A DNA stretch of 64,000 nt from contig OX421968.1 of NCBI GenBank assembly GCA_949128115.1, forward strand, positions 31,400,877 through 31,464,876. Direction: 5' to 3'. The notes beneath the pieces were generated by a model, which had not been told where the DNA came from, made no database searches, and saw only the letters and a program-made list of their open reading frames with translations. The stretch is from Anaspis maculata (taxonomy: Eukaryota > Arthropoda > Insecta > Coleoptera > Scraptiidae). Position numbers and translations under genes: made by a program. This document shows positions 22,088 through 32,113 of the stretch, in pieces. Position 1 is the stretch's first letter. The number at the start of each line of letters is the position of its first letter.

Positions 22088-22380
22088 AGCCAACTCAGTG
22101 GCGTAGCTAGAGGGGAGGTTTCGGGGTCAAACCCCGTCTCCCCCCCCCATTGGCCATCGAATTCCTTGAAAAAATTTCAAATGCGACGCTTTATTATTTG
22201 TTTTGCTCGCATATTCGCATATTTTTCAGTCGTGACCCCCCCCCCCCCATTGGACACTTCTAGTTACTTGAATAAATTGAAAAAATTCTTCCATCCTTCT
22301 TTCAATGGTGTTGACGTTATATGTACTTTTTATTTTGCTTTCAGTTACACCATAAATAATTATTAAGACTTCTTTGGCCA

Positions 22381-22425
22381 ACCGGTTTCGCTGTTAGGCA
22401 TCGTCAGGGCTGTAATAAGTTTTAT
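22381..22425 (-). ncRNA. possible hammerhead ribozyme motif, arm 1
   Basis: On the minus strand the segment contains CTGACGA, a weak short stem II, then GCGAAACCGGTT, resembling the type-I hammerhead core CUGANGA ... GAAA with a palindromic ACCGGU stem III and a U at the cleavage position. GCC and GGC flanks could form a short stem I. The arm-2 copy (23319-23358) has GGAA in place of GAAA and is likely inactive. Inference from motif only. Confidence 0.4.
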
Positions 22426-22781
22426 GAAGCTGTTGTAGGTATATTAAAATGAGTAAAGGATCTTACTTGAGAAGTGACATTTTGTTATTTATAATTATGT
22501 ATAAAATTCAAATGTTTTTTTAGGTGTTATGATCAGAAACTAGTTGGTCCAAGATTACAATGTATATAAGCATAAAAATATAACGATAGTGGACTTAGAA
22601 GGTGTTGCTACAATGAACATTTTATTAGTACCAGATGTTATGGATTTTGGTATTGTTGTTCCCCATATAATAAAATATTCATTATGATCATAACACCTAA
22701 AAAAACATTTGAATTTTATACATAATTATAAATAACAAAATGTCACTTCTCAAGTAAGATCCTTTACTCATTTTAATATAC

Positions 22782-23290
22782 TGTTACGATATTTCGCGTA
22801 CGGGTTCGAATATAATTGAGACGATCGATTTAGAACACACACTGTTTATTTCGTCGTACTACTACAATAAATGCCAACAATTATCCACTTGGAATTATCT
22901 CGCAGGTACTTCGCTTGTTACCGCTCGCTATCCAATTCACTACTGCCGCGAGCTGCCAGCTGGTGCCTTATATAAGGCCTCCGAATGGTGTTCCCGAACC
23001 CTCTGTCTGCTTCCAGCAAATTCCATGGTGGTCTGGCATATGCGGTTTCTAGATCATTCCTGAATAATCGCACACGTTACCCGTATGCTTTCCATGTGTT
23101 CTGGAATCTGCGCCTCCGCCAAAGTGGACTGATGTGCCTTGATCGAACGTTCGAGTCTCCATTGGGTTCACATACACGAACGCTCTGGAATGCACGAGAT
23201 CGCTCCAGACTTCTACACTGCGATCTAATGGTGGAAAGATCCAGAAACATCGAGTGTTTACCTATATGTACGACATCGGCGCTCGTAACA
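22782..23290 (-). mobile_element. solo LTR (Ty3/gypsy family of 24257-26527)
   Basis: 509 bp starting TGTTACGATATTTCGCG and ending CGCTCGTAACA, i.e. TG...CA ends in inverted form, flanked by ATAC at 22778-22781 and 23291-23294. The opposite arm of the surrounding palindrome preserves the uninterrupted target, so the LTR is a clear insertion. The end sequences match the LTRs at 24257, 26399 and 55407. No internal region remains, so it presumably arose by LTR-LTR recombination. Confidence 0.88.
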
Positions 23291-23439
23291 ATACCTACAA
23301 CAGCTTCATAAAACTTATTACAGCCCTGACGATGCCTAACAGCGGAACCGGTTGGCCAAAGAAGTCTTAATAATTATTTATGGTGTAACTGAAAGCAAAA
23401 TAAAAAGTACATACTTCTAGTTACGCCACTGAGCCAACT

Positions 23440-23834
23440 GGCCTAGAATTTAAATAGCCATGTGGAAAACAAGAAAATGTAGAATTAAATCAACATACCA
23501 GCTGTTTGGTAGCGGTTCTTCCCGAGATACGGCTATTCAAATCCCATAATAGCTGACTAGGACAAAATGGTGAACGTGTGGAGTCCAGAACTTTTTGCGA
23601 CAGTACGGTTTTTTTTCAAGAGACATTCAAAGATAAGCAGTGATAAAAGTTACTAGACTGTTTGATTTTCGCGAGTATCTACGTTTGTTACGAAGCATTT
23701 TGCAACGTAATAAAACTTTGGAGTCAGAACCGACTAAAGCCAAGTGTTAAAAATACAGAGTTGCATCAAAATTGACCCAAATCTGAATCGTCTCAGAAAC
23801 TCCAATTGCAATGAACATACATATCAATGAAATT
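23440..23834. other. no gene seen
   Basis: Non-coding AT-rich DNA between the hAT-like element and the next inverted repeat. Confidence 0.5.
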
Positions 23835-24256
23835 TGATTTGCTTTCAAACGAAACATCCATTCTGAACAGTTCAAGATGTTTCTTGTTTGTACTTGATTA
23901 CGAATTATTAGTGAAAAGAAAAAATTGGAATTGCATGCCTCCGAATTGAACTCTGATTTTTGCTCAGCTAAAACAACTCGGTAACCAAGACTTCTGTTCA
24001 ACTTTCAGTAAAGACTATAGTTACCATTCAATGCCGGATTGTTTGTCGGCGTGACGGCGTGAGGTGATTGATTTTTTATTTTCATAATTTGGTTACCGAT
24101 CTGTTTCAGGTAAGCAAAAATCAGAGTTTAATCCGAAAGCATGCAATTGCAATTTGCCTTCTGCAGCAATAACTCGCGATCAATACCAAAGAAGAAACAT
24201 CTCGAAGTGTTTAGAATTAATGACTCGTTCGAAATCAAATTGATTTTCATTGATAT
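23835..24256. repeat. inverted repeat abutting the gypsy LTR
   Basis: The segment at about 23835-23965 is mirrored at about 24115-24255 (AATTGCATGC, CAGAGTT and AAATTGATTTTCATTGATAT-like blocks). The right arm recurs at 55262-55406, where it also runs directly into the same LTR end. Confidence 0.75.
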
Positions 24257-25682
24257 TGTTACGTATTTCGCGTACGGGCTCGATTATGATTGGGACGATC
24301 GTTTTAAAACACACACTGTTTATTACTGCGTACTACAATGAATGCACGCCAACAATTATCTACTTGAAATATCGCAGGTTACTATTTCGCTTGTTTCTCA
24401 TACGCTCGCTTCCCAAATCAATACTGCCCGTGAGCCGACGATTGATGCCTCATATGTATAGGTCCGACTAATTCATCTTGAATGTTCCATGCGTTCTCCA
24501 GCAGTTTCCACAGTGACCCAGCATACGATTTCGTGACGACTCCCGAAAACTCCTACACATTTCGCGTGTAATTCTGCCGTGCTCTAGAGCCGGCGCCTCC
24601 GCCAAAATGAACAGATGTGTCTTGATCGAGCGTTGAAGGTTCCATGTATTCTGGATTCTGGATTCCATTTGGGAAGTTGGTGGAACCTGGTTCACCTGGC
24701 ACATAGGCCTCATTATTGATTGGGCCCATTGTACCCCTCTCCCGGACCAGCTGGACTCACCGAGCCGCAATGTGGTGCCTGGATGTTTGATGGTCGGCCC
24801 ATCCAAGCCCTAATTCAAGCACTGGGGCCGACAAGCGCACGGTTGACCTAGACTCCGTCTTTCACCCCCGAACCGCGGGTGCGGATGTCCGATACATCCA
24901 CGATTTCTGCGCCGGTGTTCCTGACATCGTCTGCCTCCCGATCACGCTGCCGGTTTTCCTCTACACATTCACGTACCGCTGGTTGGAGGCATGTATACTC
25001 GGGGGGTTTGCCTAAGACCACCCGAGGAGGAGTTCCAGACCGACTTCGAATCAGATGAAAAACGCCTTGTCTCCCATCCAACTCTGGGCAGCGGCCAACG
25101 TTGCTGCAGTCAAGATATCATCCGACTGGAGCGGTCAACTACACGCTACGCCTCCTCAAGGTTCCATGTATTTCAGTTACCGAGCCATCACATATACAGG
25201 GTAAGTTTTTTAAAACTTACCAGTGGCTTATTTTCTAAACCTAAGCGAGAATAGGAAAATGCAAAAACAGGTCAATTTTTATATCGAGTGGGACGTTTTT
25301 TTACGTGTAAACCACATTTGTAAAATCATCCCTCTAACCCCCAGCGGCTACCCTTAAATTTTTTTAAATGGCACTACCCTACTTGTGATACATCAGTAGG
25401 GTAGTGCCATTTAAAAAAATTTAAGGGTAGCCGCTGGGGGTTAGAGGGATGATTTTACAAATGTGGTTTACACGTAAGAAACGTCCCCCTCGATATAAAA
25501 ATTGACCTGTTTTTGCATTTTCTTATTCTCGCTTAGGTTTAGAAAATAAGCCACTGATAAGTTTTAAAAAAACTCACCCTGTATGCTCTGCAATGCACTA
25601 GAACGCTCCGTACTTGTACACTGCGACCTAACGAGAGGAGTCTAGGAAGATTGCGTGTTATCCAGAATCGCCGCTCGTAACA
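24257..25682 (-). mobile_element. 3' LTR of a deleted Ty3/gypsy element, with insertions
   Basis: Starts TGTTACGTATTTCGCG and ends CGCTCGTAACA. It is longer than the 509-bp solo LTR because it carries a roughly 510-bp segment (about 24660-25165) bounded by AAGGTTCCATGTATT repeats, and the 25197-25581 MITE. The 510-bp segment has a 77-codon minus ORF (24848-25081) of unknown nature. The adjacent purine-rich run on the minus strand (GAGAGGGGGG) marks this as the 3' LTR of a minus-strand element. Confidence 0.75.
25197..25581. mobile_element. 385-bp near-perfect palindromic MITE, TA duplication
   Basis: Begins CAGGGTAAGTTTTTTAAAAC and ends with the complement, with TA on each side (25195-25196, 25582-25583). 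The central part TACCCTACTTGTGATACATCAGTAGGGTA closes the palindrome. The words CGATATAAAAATTGACCTG link it to the 17607-18520 and 63287 foldbacks. Confidence 0.9.
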
Positions 25683-25697
25683 CTGCCCCCCTCTCAA
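25683..25697 (-). promoter_or_regulatory. polypurine tract
   Basis: Read on the minus strand, GAGAGGGGGGCAG abuts the TGTTACG start of the 3' LTR, the expected plus-strand primer position of an LTR retrotransposon. Confidence 0.7.
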
Positions 25698-25706
25698 GCC
25701 TGTTAG

Positions 25707-26316
25707 TCCCGAGTAGGCTCAGCGCACCGCTGGGTACATTGGGTAAGCTAGGAGAGCCAGCCTCTGGAGATCAGCTCCAAATTCCTGTAGGCTTTCTCCG
25801 CTTCTCTGCGTTCTTGCCGAAAAATTAGCTTGATGTATCAGCCGTCCGCGATGATCCCCATAGCGGAGTTTCAGAGCTTTGAGAAGCTTCTTCAAGTCCT
25901 TCTGCTCACTCTACTCGTTCACTTCGGCAACAACGTCAAATTGCCTCTTGTAGGTCGTCCATCGGCTTTGTCCATCGAAGTTTGGCAGTTTCACACGATA
26001 AATACCTGCCAAAGCTGCCATCGGGGTCACCATATTACTTACGACGGTACTCGTGGACACGTCGTTCTAGCTGCACCGATAACTGCACCATGTTTGCCTC
26101 CATTGTTGCAATTTTTTCTGCTAGCTTCCTGACATTGCCGTCGAGGTATCGCTTGTGTTGTTCCAAAGCCGTCATCAGCTTTTCCAGACGCTTCTTCTCT
26201 TTTTCTTTCTCTTCTTCACGCTCCTTTTCCTGCTCTTCTAGAACATTCTTTAATTGCAGGACAAGAGCCGCAACGTCTTCGGCTCCTCTCTTCGACATAC
26301 TTTTTGTCTCCGGCAT
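25707..26316 (-). pseudogene. Ty3/gypsy gag remnant
   Basis: The minus strand starts at an ATG near 26316 with a charged coiled-coil N-terminus (KEREEEKEKEKKRLEKL), about 90 codons, followed in another frame by a gag-like segment VKLPNFDGQSRWTTYKRQF and later SGESLQEFGADLQRLALLAYP. These match gypsy gag motifs (LP-x-FDG-x-x-W-x-x-Y, and GESLQE...AYP). A stop, a frameshift and loss of the middle make it non-functional, and no pol follows before the polypurine tract. The element is therefore non-autonomous. Confidence 0.7.
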
Positions 26317-26380
26317 TCACGAATCAATTTCAATATTTCTGAACACCTTCTAGTCGCAGGCCGAATTACTCTCAATTATA

Positions 26381-26398
26381 CCGCTTTCTGACACCAAA
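26381..26398 (-). promoter_or_regulatory. primer-binding site
   Basis: On the minus strand TTTGGTGTCAGAAAGCGG begins right after the 5' LTR. TGGTGTCAGAAG is the usual tRNA-Leu-type primer site of many insect LTR elements. Confidence 0.65.
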
Positions 26399-26527
26399 TG
26401 TTACGTATTTCGCGTACGGGTTCGATTATAATTGAGACGATCGTTTTAAAACACACACTGTTTATTATTGCGTACTACAATGAATACACGCCAACAATTA
26501 TCTACTTGGAATATCGCAGGTTGCTAT
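26399..26527 (-). mobile_element. 5' LTR of the deleted gypsy element, truncated
   Basis: Matches the first 125 or so bases of the 24257 LTR, then breaks off where unrelated DNA with a CA/CG repeat begins. Confidence 0.75.
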
Positions 26528-26558
26528 TGCTGGCACTGAAATACCAAAATGCCGTGAC

Positions 26559-26618
26559 ACACAGACACACACACACGCGCGCGCGCGCGCGCGCACACAC
26601 GCACACGCACACGCACAC
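26559..26618. repeat. (CA)n(CG)n(CA)n tract
   Basis: About 60 bases of nearly uninterrupted alternating purine-pyrimidine with a central (GC)n block, a sequence type able to adopt Z-DNA. Confidence 0.9.
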
Positions 26619-26619
26619 T

Positions 26620-26790
26620 CATGTAGAGGGGCGTGTATGTGGAAAAACCCGCACCTGTCACATCCAAATCCCTGTAATGCTTCTGTAACTGTGAGACCAG
26701 AAAATGCGACTTAGTCCTAATAACTGACGCATCCTGACCATCCCACAAATCACCCTCTTTGAAGAGAATAAAGAATCGCGAACACACACA
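26620..26790 (-). pseudogene. LINE 3'-coding fragment, reverse copy of 62500-62670
   Basis: The minus-strand frame (FFILFKEGDLWDGQD..., SHFLVSQLQKHYRDL) is almost identical to the plus-strand frame at 62500-62670, which lies just upstream of a zinc-binding LINE C-terminus. It is a broken duplicate lacking that C-terminus. Confidence 0.6.
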
Positions 26791-26965
26791 GGCAGATATA
26801 TAGATAATAATAAATAAGGGTGGTATAAAAGGAGCCACGGCCAAATTGCTCCCTAAAAATAATAAGCGATAATAAAACCAATTAGAACTTACTTACCCTC
26901 ACTCTCTCTATAGTATCAATGAGTGATTTGACTGGGGAATAATAACGAACAGTGATAGTGATTAG

Positions 26966-27324
26966 TATATCCTGTTCACTCTCAAGTTTCAGTAGAATGC
27001 TGAATGACTTCTTGAATCAAGAATAAAGTGACAAGCTGGGAGGTTACGGCTACAGCTGAAGGCACCTGCGAGGTTTTGGAGCGAAACTATCAGCGGCCAT
27101 CAGCCGTATCCTCCTGGCGCTCCAGCACCAGCTTGTCACTTAATTTTTGCTCCAAAAAGTCATTCTACTGAAGATAAAAAGTGAACAAGATATCATAGTA
27201 CCGTGTGATCCAAACCATTCCAAATTGGGGTAGGCTGTGACATGGTCAAATGACTCAAATCCCGGGATGTAAAGTTGCTTTTTGCTAAGGCACAGCCTAC
27301 CCCAATTCAGAAGTATTACACGGT
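26966..27324. repeat. two adjacent small palindromes
   Basis: First: GTTCACTCTC...CAGTAGAATG near 26968 mirrors CATTCTACTGAAG...GTGAAC ending near 27188. Second: 27200-27324 starts ACCGTGTGAT and ends ATTACACGGTA with an internal TTGGGGTAGGCTGTG / CACAGCCTACCCCAA pair, consistent with a TA-flanked MITE. Confidence 0.75.
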
Positions 27325-28285
27325 ATATGTGGCTATAATGTGCCAATGGGGTACTTGCCTAAAAAAAATTCATTAGCTTAATCGATAGTATGGTTAAAAA
27401 TAACGTACCCGTATTTTTTCTTTTTTCTATATTCCCAAAATTGCGGTCGTAATGCGTGTTTTAAAAATATATTTATGACGTCACAAATAAACTGCGCAAC
27501 AAATATGTTGTCGCAATGGAAAAATTGGTCCGACTTTGCACCACAATAACTTTTGAATGACACAAACCATTTCGATTTTGTTTTCACGGTTAGTGAGATC
27601 AGTTTTTCTGTTGTTCACCTTCAGGAGATGAAGATCAGGAAGCTTTTTGTAAAATATTTACAGGGTGAAATCTAAAACAGTGCAAAATTTTAGCGAAGTA
27701 AACAGACTCCCATTTTCAGAGTAATTTTTTTTCACAAATGCAAATGAAAGGATCATAAAGCGTGATGTTTTGGCTTGCGCCCAGTTTTGGAATATTTGGA
27801 ATCGGAACTCTGGTTCTGACTTTATGATTTTTTTTCTCTTGGAGGATGCTGATTTATCCTATCGCTACAAGAAAGACTATGTTAGCCTAGAGAGCCTGTC
27901 ATCATCAAAAACTGAAATTGACCATCAGCATCAAGTTCAGGAGGTCAAAATCACAAAGAAAGTTTGTTTCAGTTGTGAAAATCTGATCAAATTCAGTTTT
28001 TAAGAAAAACAGCTGTGTCGCCCATTTTGAATGGGCCCCTTTTTTGAAGCCTTGATCAAGGTATACTGCCTTCCAAAAAAAGTGCAACACCTCGATGCCG
28101 TTGGCTGATTTTGATCAAATTTTCACAAAACAAGTATTTCATCTACACTAACAAATGATTAACATTCTGGATATCTAGGCGCTGTAGTTGTTTTGTTTTT
28201 CCCCTTGGTAACCGTAAAACACAAGAAATTGTTTTTCGTTTTTCCTGGTTGTTACAAACCACATTTTTTGCAATAAGTTTCAATA

Positions 28286-29829
28286 GTGAACCCCAAGAGT
28301 CCTGAAATTCCAAGAGCCCGTCAACCTCGGCAGTACCATCATTTAACCGAGTTCCAGAAGGGACAGATTATTGGCTTAAAAAATGAGGGGATTTCGTATC
28401 GAAGAATTGCGAGACTTGTTGGTTGCAATGCTTCGACTGTGATGAGATGGTGGCGGAGATGGAACGAGGAGGCCAATTATCGGCGACGGAATGGATCTGG
28501 TCGTCGTAGAGCCTCCACGGTACGTCAAGATCAACGTCTTCGAGTAGCGGCTGTAAGAGACCGATTTACGACAACCCGAGCAGTCGGAAACGAGTGGGTT
28601 GCAGCTATAAGACGCCCAATCTCAATGAGCACGGTCTATAGAAGAATTAGGTCTTTTGGGCTAAGTTCTTATCGTCCGCTGTTAACCCTTCCCCTCACTC
28701 CTGTTCACCGGGCCAGAAGATTGGAGTGGTGCAATGAGCGCAGAAACTGGGTCCAAGAATGGCATCGGGTGGTCTTCAGTGACGAGTCCCGCTTTTGTCT
28801 TTGGGCTCATGACGGCCGGGGGAGGGTGAGGCGCTTTCGTGGGGAACGGCATAATCCCGAATTTTTTGCCGAGCGACACACTGCCCGTACACCCGGATTG
28901 ATGGTTTGGGGAGCAATATGCCATGGAAGCAGGTCACCATTGGTGTTCATTGAGGGCACTATGACAGCTGCATCTTACATCGCGAGTGTGCTGGAGCCCG
29001 TTTGCCTTCCATACCTTCAGGGGCTCAACAACCCTATTTTCCAGCAAGACAATGCACGTCCTCATACGGCAAGAGCTTCAATGCAGTTCCTGGAAGATGC
29101 ACACGTTGACGTGCTTCCATGGCCTGCTTGCTCTCCTGATTTGTCGCCCATCGAACATAGGGTTACCATAAGTCTTTTCCAGTTTCCAGGACAATAAATC
29201 CTTGAAATCCGGACAAAATCCGGACACACTTACGTAGGTGCACATAGCATGACCTTTTTTATTTTTTTATTTTTTTTTCTCCCTTTTTTTATGAAATTAT
29301 GAGACATACTGCAAGGTTAGCAAAAGAAATCGTGCCACAAGGATTGGAAGATCAAAATAAGAAATAAATTGAGGACTTGCCGACTTGATCATTATCGGTT
29401 ATGGTGGTACGACTGCTTTAATAAGTTACTGCGCGCAACGCGATGCGCCAAATTCGGAATAGCAAAATCAGTTGTTGGGTACGGCCAGCCAGCGTTGTCC
29501 GATAGGCAATAACCCGATGAATGCGTGATAATTTAATTTTTCCGGACGCTATCTACTTTCCCGGCCGGACTTCCCCGGACGCCTCAAAAACCCAAACATG
29601 TCCGGGTAAATCCGGACGTATGGTAACCCTAATCGAACACGTGTGGGATATGATGGGAAGAAAGGTGGGGCAATTACGCCATCCTCCCAACAACTTGGAA
29701 GATCTCCGTATGGCCTTGCAAGAGGCATGGGATGGCTTGTCACAAGCGGCAATCGACCACTTGATTGAAAGCATGCCTCGTAGGGTTAATGAGTGTCGGG
29801 CAAATCGTGGAGGAGCGACACATTATTAA
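28286..29829 (+). pseudogene. Tc1-like DDE transposase, split by a MITE
   Basis: The first exon-like block (to 29157) has an N-terminal helix-turn-helix pair (GQIIGLKNEGISYRRIARL... and TVMRWWRRW), the first catalytic Asp in VVFSDESRF and the second in FQQDNARPH. The block after the MITE (29632-29829) supplies the rest of the third motif (SPDLSPIEH then VWD), placing the Glu 34 residues after the second Asp as in DD34E Tc1. Reading frame is the same on both sides of the insertion. The frame begins at GTG where an ATG would be expected, so the start may also be mutated; the next in-frame ATG is near 28441, inside the DNA-binding domain. Not functional as it stands. Confidence 0.9.
29158..29631. 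mobile_element. hAT-type MITE inside the Tc1 transposase
   Basis: The ends TAGGGTTACCATA / TATGGTAACCCTA are inverted repeats with CCGGAC-rich subterminal sequence, and the 8-mer ATCGAACA is duplicated exactly at 29150-29157 and 29632-29639. The 8-bp duplication and TAGGGTTACC ends fit hAT. It has no coding capacity. Confidence 0.92.
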
Positions 29830-30402
29830 TTTTTTCTGAAGTTCCTTGTATTACGATTTCCAGAATCTAATCGTTTGTTTCTATTGTTAAAACACATGTT
29901 TTGCGAAAATTTGAATAAAATTGATCCACGGCTTCATGGTGTTGCACTTTTTTTGGAAGGCAGTATATTTTAGATAGTCTGCGAGTTAAGTTGCTAAAAA
30001 CCGTTTAAGCAACAATATTCGTGAATTGCAACCTCCCATAATCAGAGTAACATAGTCTTCTTTGTACCGATAAGATAAATCAGCATCTTCCAAGAGAAAA
30101 AAATCATAAAGTCAGAACCAGACTTCCGATTTCAAAAATTTAGAAACTGGGCGCAAGCTGAAACATAACGCTTCATAATCCTTTTATTTGTATTTGAGAA
30201 AAAAAAATTATTCTGAAAATGGGGGTCCGTTTGATTTGCTAAAATTTTGTACTGTTTTACATTTCACCCTGTTGATATTCTACATGGAGCTTCCAGATCT
30301 TCACCTCCTGAATGTGAATAGCGAAAAAACTGATTTCACTAACCGTGAAAACAGAATCGAAATGGTTTGTGTCATTCAAAAGTTGTTGGGGTCCTAATAG
30401 TA

Positions 30403-31650
30403 TATTGGAAATAGAAAAAAATAGGTACTTTGCTGGAATTAATTTAAACAAAAACGATTTTTTTACCATGGCAAGCTTACAGTCCCTTCTTCAACATATC
30501 AAAAGTCCTCAACTCTGGGACTGCTACAAATCAGTATACAGGGTGAAAGTTTATTATTTTTCTTTACTTTCTTTTTTTCTTGAAAAACTGATGACCGAAA
30601 CAAACGGTTTCAGGCTAGTTTGATAGGTCATAGTCTTCCAATAAACAGATAAAAAATATACCACCCAGCAACTGCTGTGTATCAAGTTACAGAGTGGAAA
30701 CTATTTTTCATTTTCAATTTTTTTTCTTGGTGGAACTGATCTAGATTGAAGCCGATTCCAGTTATTTTGCAAGCTTATAATGTCATACTGAACACATGAG
30801 AAAGACACATCTCTGCATCTGCTGGTTCTCAATTTACAGGGTGAAAAGTCATTTTCACGTTTCAATTTTTTTCTTGATGAAATCGGCTCACACAACAATT
30901 GCGACTGGTTTTTCTGTAAATTTGGAGTTTCTAGTCAAACATATCAAAATAATACATTTTTGCTACAGCTACGTTTTTATTTACAAATTTAAATGTTTGG
31001 TTGCGTCCCAAGATTTTTTGAATTTTTGATGCAATATATCCAAATATACCCAAACATTTAAATTTGTAAAAAAAAAACAAAGCTGTAGCAAAAATGTATG
31101 ATTTTGATATGTTTGACTAGAAACTTCAAGTTTACAGAAGAATTAGTCTAAATTGATGTGTGAGCTAATTTCACCAAGAAAAAAATTGAAACGTGAAAAT
31201 GGCTTTTCACCCTGTAAATTGAAAAGCAGCAGTTGCAGAAATGTATCCTTTCTACATGTTCAGTATGACATTATAAGCTTGCAAAAGAACTGGAACCGGC
31301 TTCAATCTAGATCAGTTCCACTAAAAAAAAAAATTGAAGATGAAAAATAGTTTTCACCCTGTAACTTGATACACAGCAGCTGCTGAGTTGTATATTTCTC
31401 ATATGTTTATTGGAAGACTATGGCCTATCAAACTAGCCTAAAACCGTTTTTTTTTCAGTCATCAGTTTTTTAAGAAAGAAAGGAAATAAAGAAAAATAAT
31501 AAGCTTTCACCCTGTATACTAATTTGTAGCAGTCCCAGAGTTGAGGACTTTTGATATGTTGAAGAGGGAACTGAAAGCTAGCCATGGTAAAAAAATCGTT
31601 TTTGTTTGAATTAATTCCAGCAGATATTCTATTTCCAATATACTATAACT
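30403..31650. repeat. palindrome with three ~150-bp tandem units per arm
   Basis: The centre is near 31040. Left-arm units carry ACAGGGTGAAAG (30536), ACAGAGTGGAAA (30683) and ACAGGGTGAAAAG (30838), each followed by TTTCAATTTTTTTCTTG-like text; the right arm mirrors them at 31214, 31355 and 31510. It is part of the host foldback at 27345-53022. Confidence 0.8.
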
Positions 31651-32113
31651 CGGACCAATTTTTAGAGACCGGCCCTGGCTGGTAGCGAGAGAAAACGCAC
31701 GGTCAAGTGGCAGAAATCGAAACAGCGAATTTCCGTAGATAAAGACCCCAAATATTTCCAAGAGCTGAAGATTGAGATGGTTGATTGTGTGGGAGTTGCT
31801 ATTTCGCTATTTTGAAGTAAGTGAACCATTCAAATTCCGAATAAACTTATACCCAGAGCGGAATAATTGCACCGATTTGTTTACAAATTTCACTGGCCGT
31901 TATCAGCAGACATTGATAAGAACAGCAGAAAACACAGGTCCGGGATTAAAATTATTCGATTATTGTGGGTGGATAGAGGCAGTCGCCTCCGAAGGGGAGA
32001 CCTGGGAGACAGCTTCTTTCGCCGCTCCGTAGTCGAATAGGATCCACGAAGGGGAGTGGACACCGTGCAGCATCGCCGCGGCCCGGCGATCCGGGTTGCG
32101 TGCTTTTAGCGGT

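Larger units (their letters stand above)
22096..23431. mobile_element. hAT-like non-autonomous element, 8-bp TSD
   Basis: The left end CAGTGGCGTAGCTAGA and the reverse complement of the right end CAGTGGCGTAACTAGA are inverted repeats, and both sides are flanked by the identical 8-mer AGCCAACT (22088-22095 and 23432-23439). CAGTGGCG ends plus an 8-bp duplication are hallmarks of hAT transposons. The interior is palindromic: 22324-22530 is mirrored in 22679-22777 and 23295-23413. The right arm is interrupted by a solo LTR (22782-23290). No transposase is present. Confidence 0.85.
28064..29965 (+). mobile_element. Tc1/mariner element with perfect 28-bp inverted ends
   Basis: The ends start TACTGCCTTCC and are identical inverted repeats for 28 bp, flanked by TA (28062-28063, 29966-29967). 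It contains one transposase gene interrupted by a 474-bp hAT MITE. Without the MITE it would be about 1.42 kb, close to the usual 1.3-1.6 kb for this superfamily. Confidence 0.93.

Noticed and set aside
26035..26316. Glu/Lys-rich ORF as a host coiled-coil gene
   Set aside because: It lies just downstream of an LTR and a primer-binding site and is followed by gag-like motifs, so it is a retrotransposon gag start.
32096..32113. TTG start for LINE ORF1
   Set aside because: Non-ATG start is unlikely in this eukaryotic context; the first ATG at 32114 is preferred. The same applies to 42174 and 50182.
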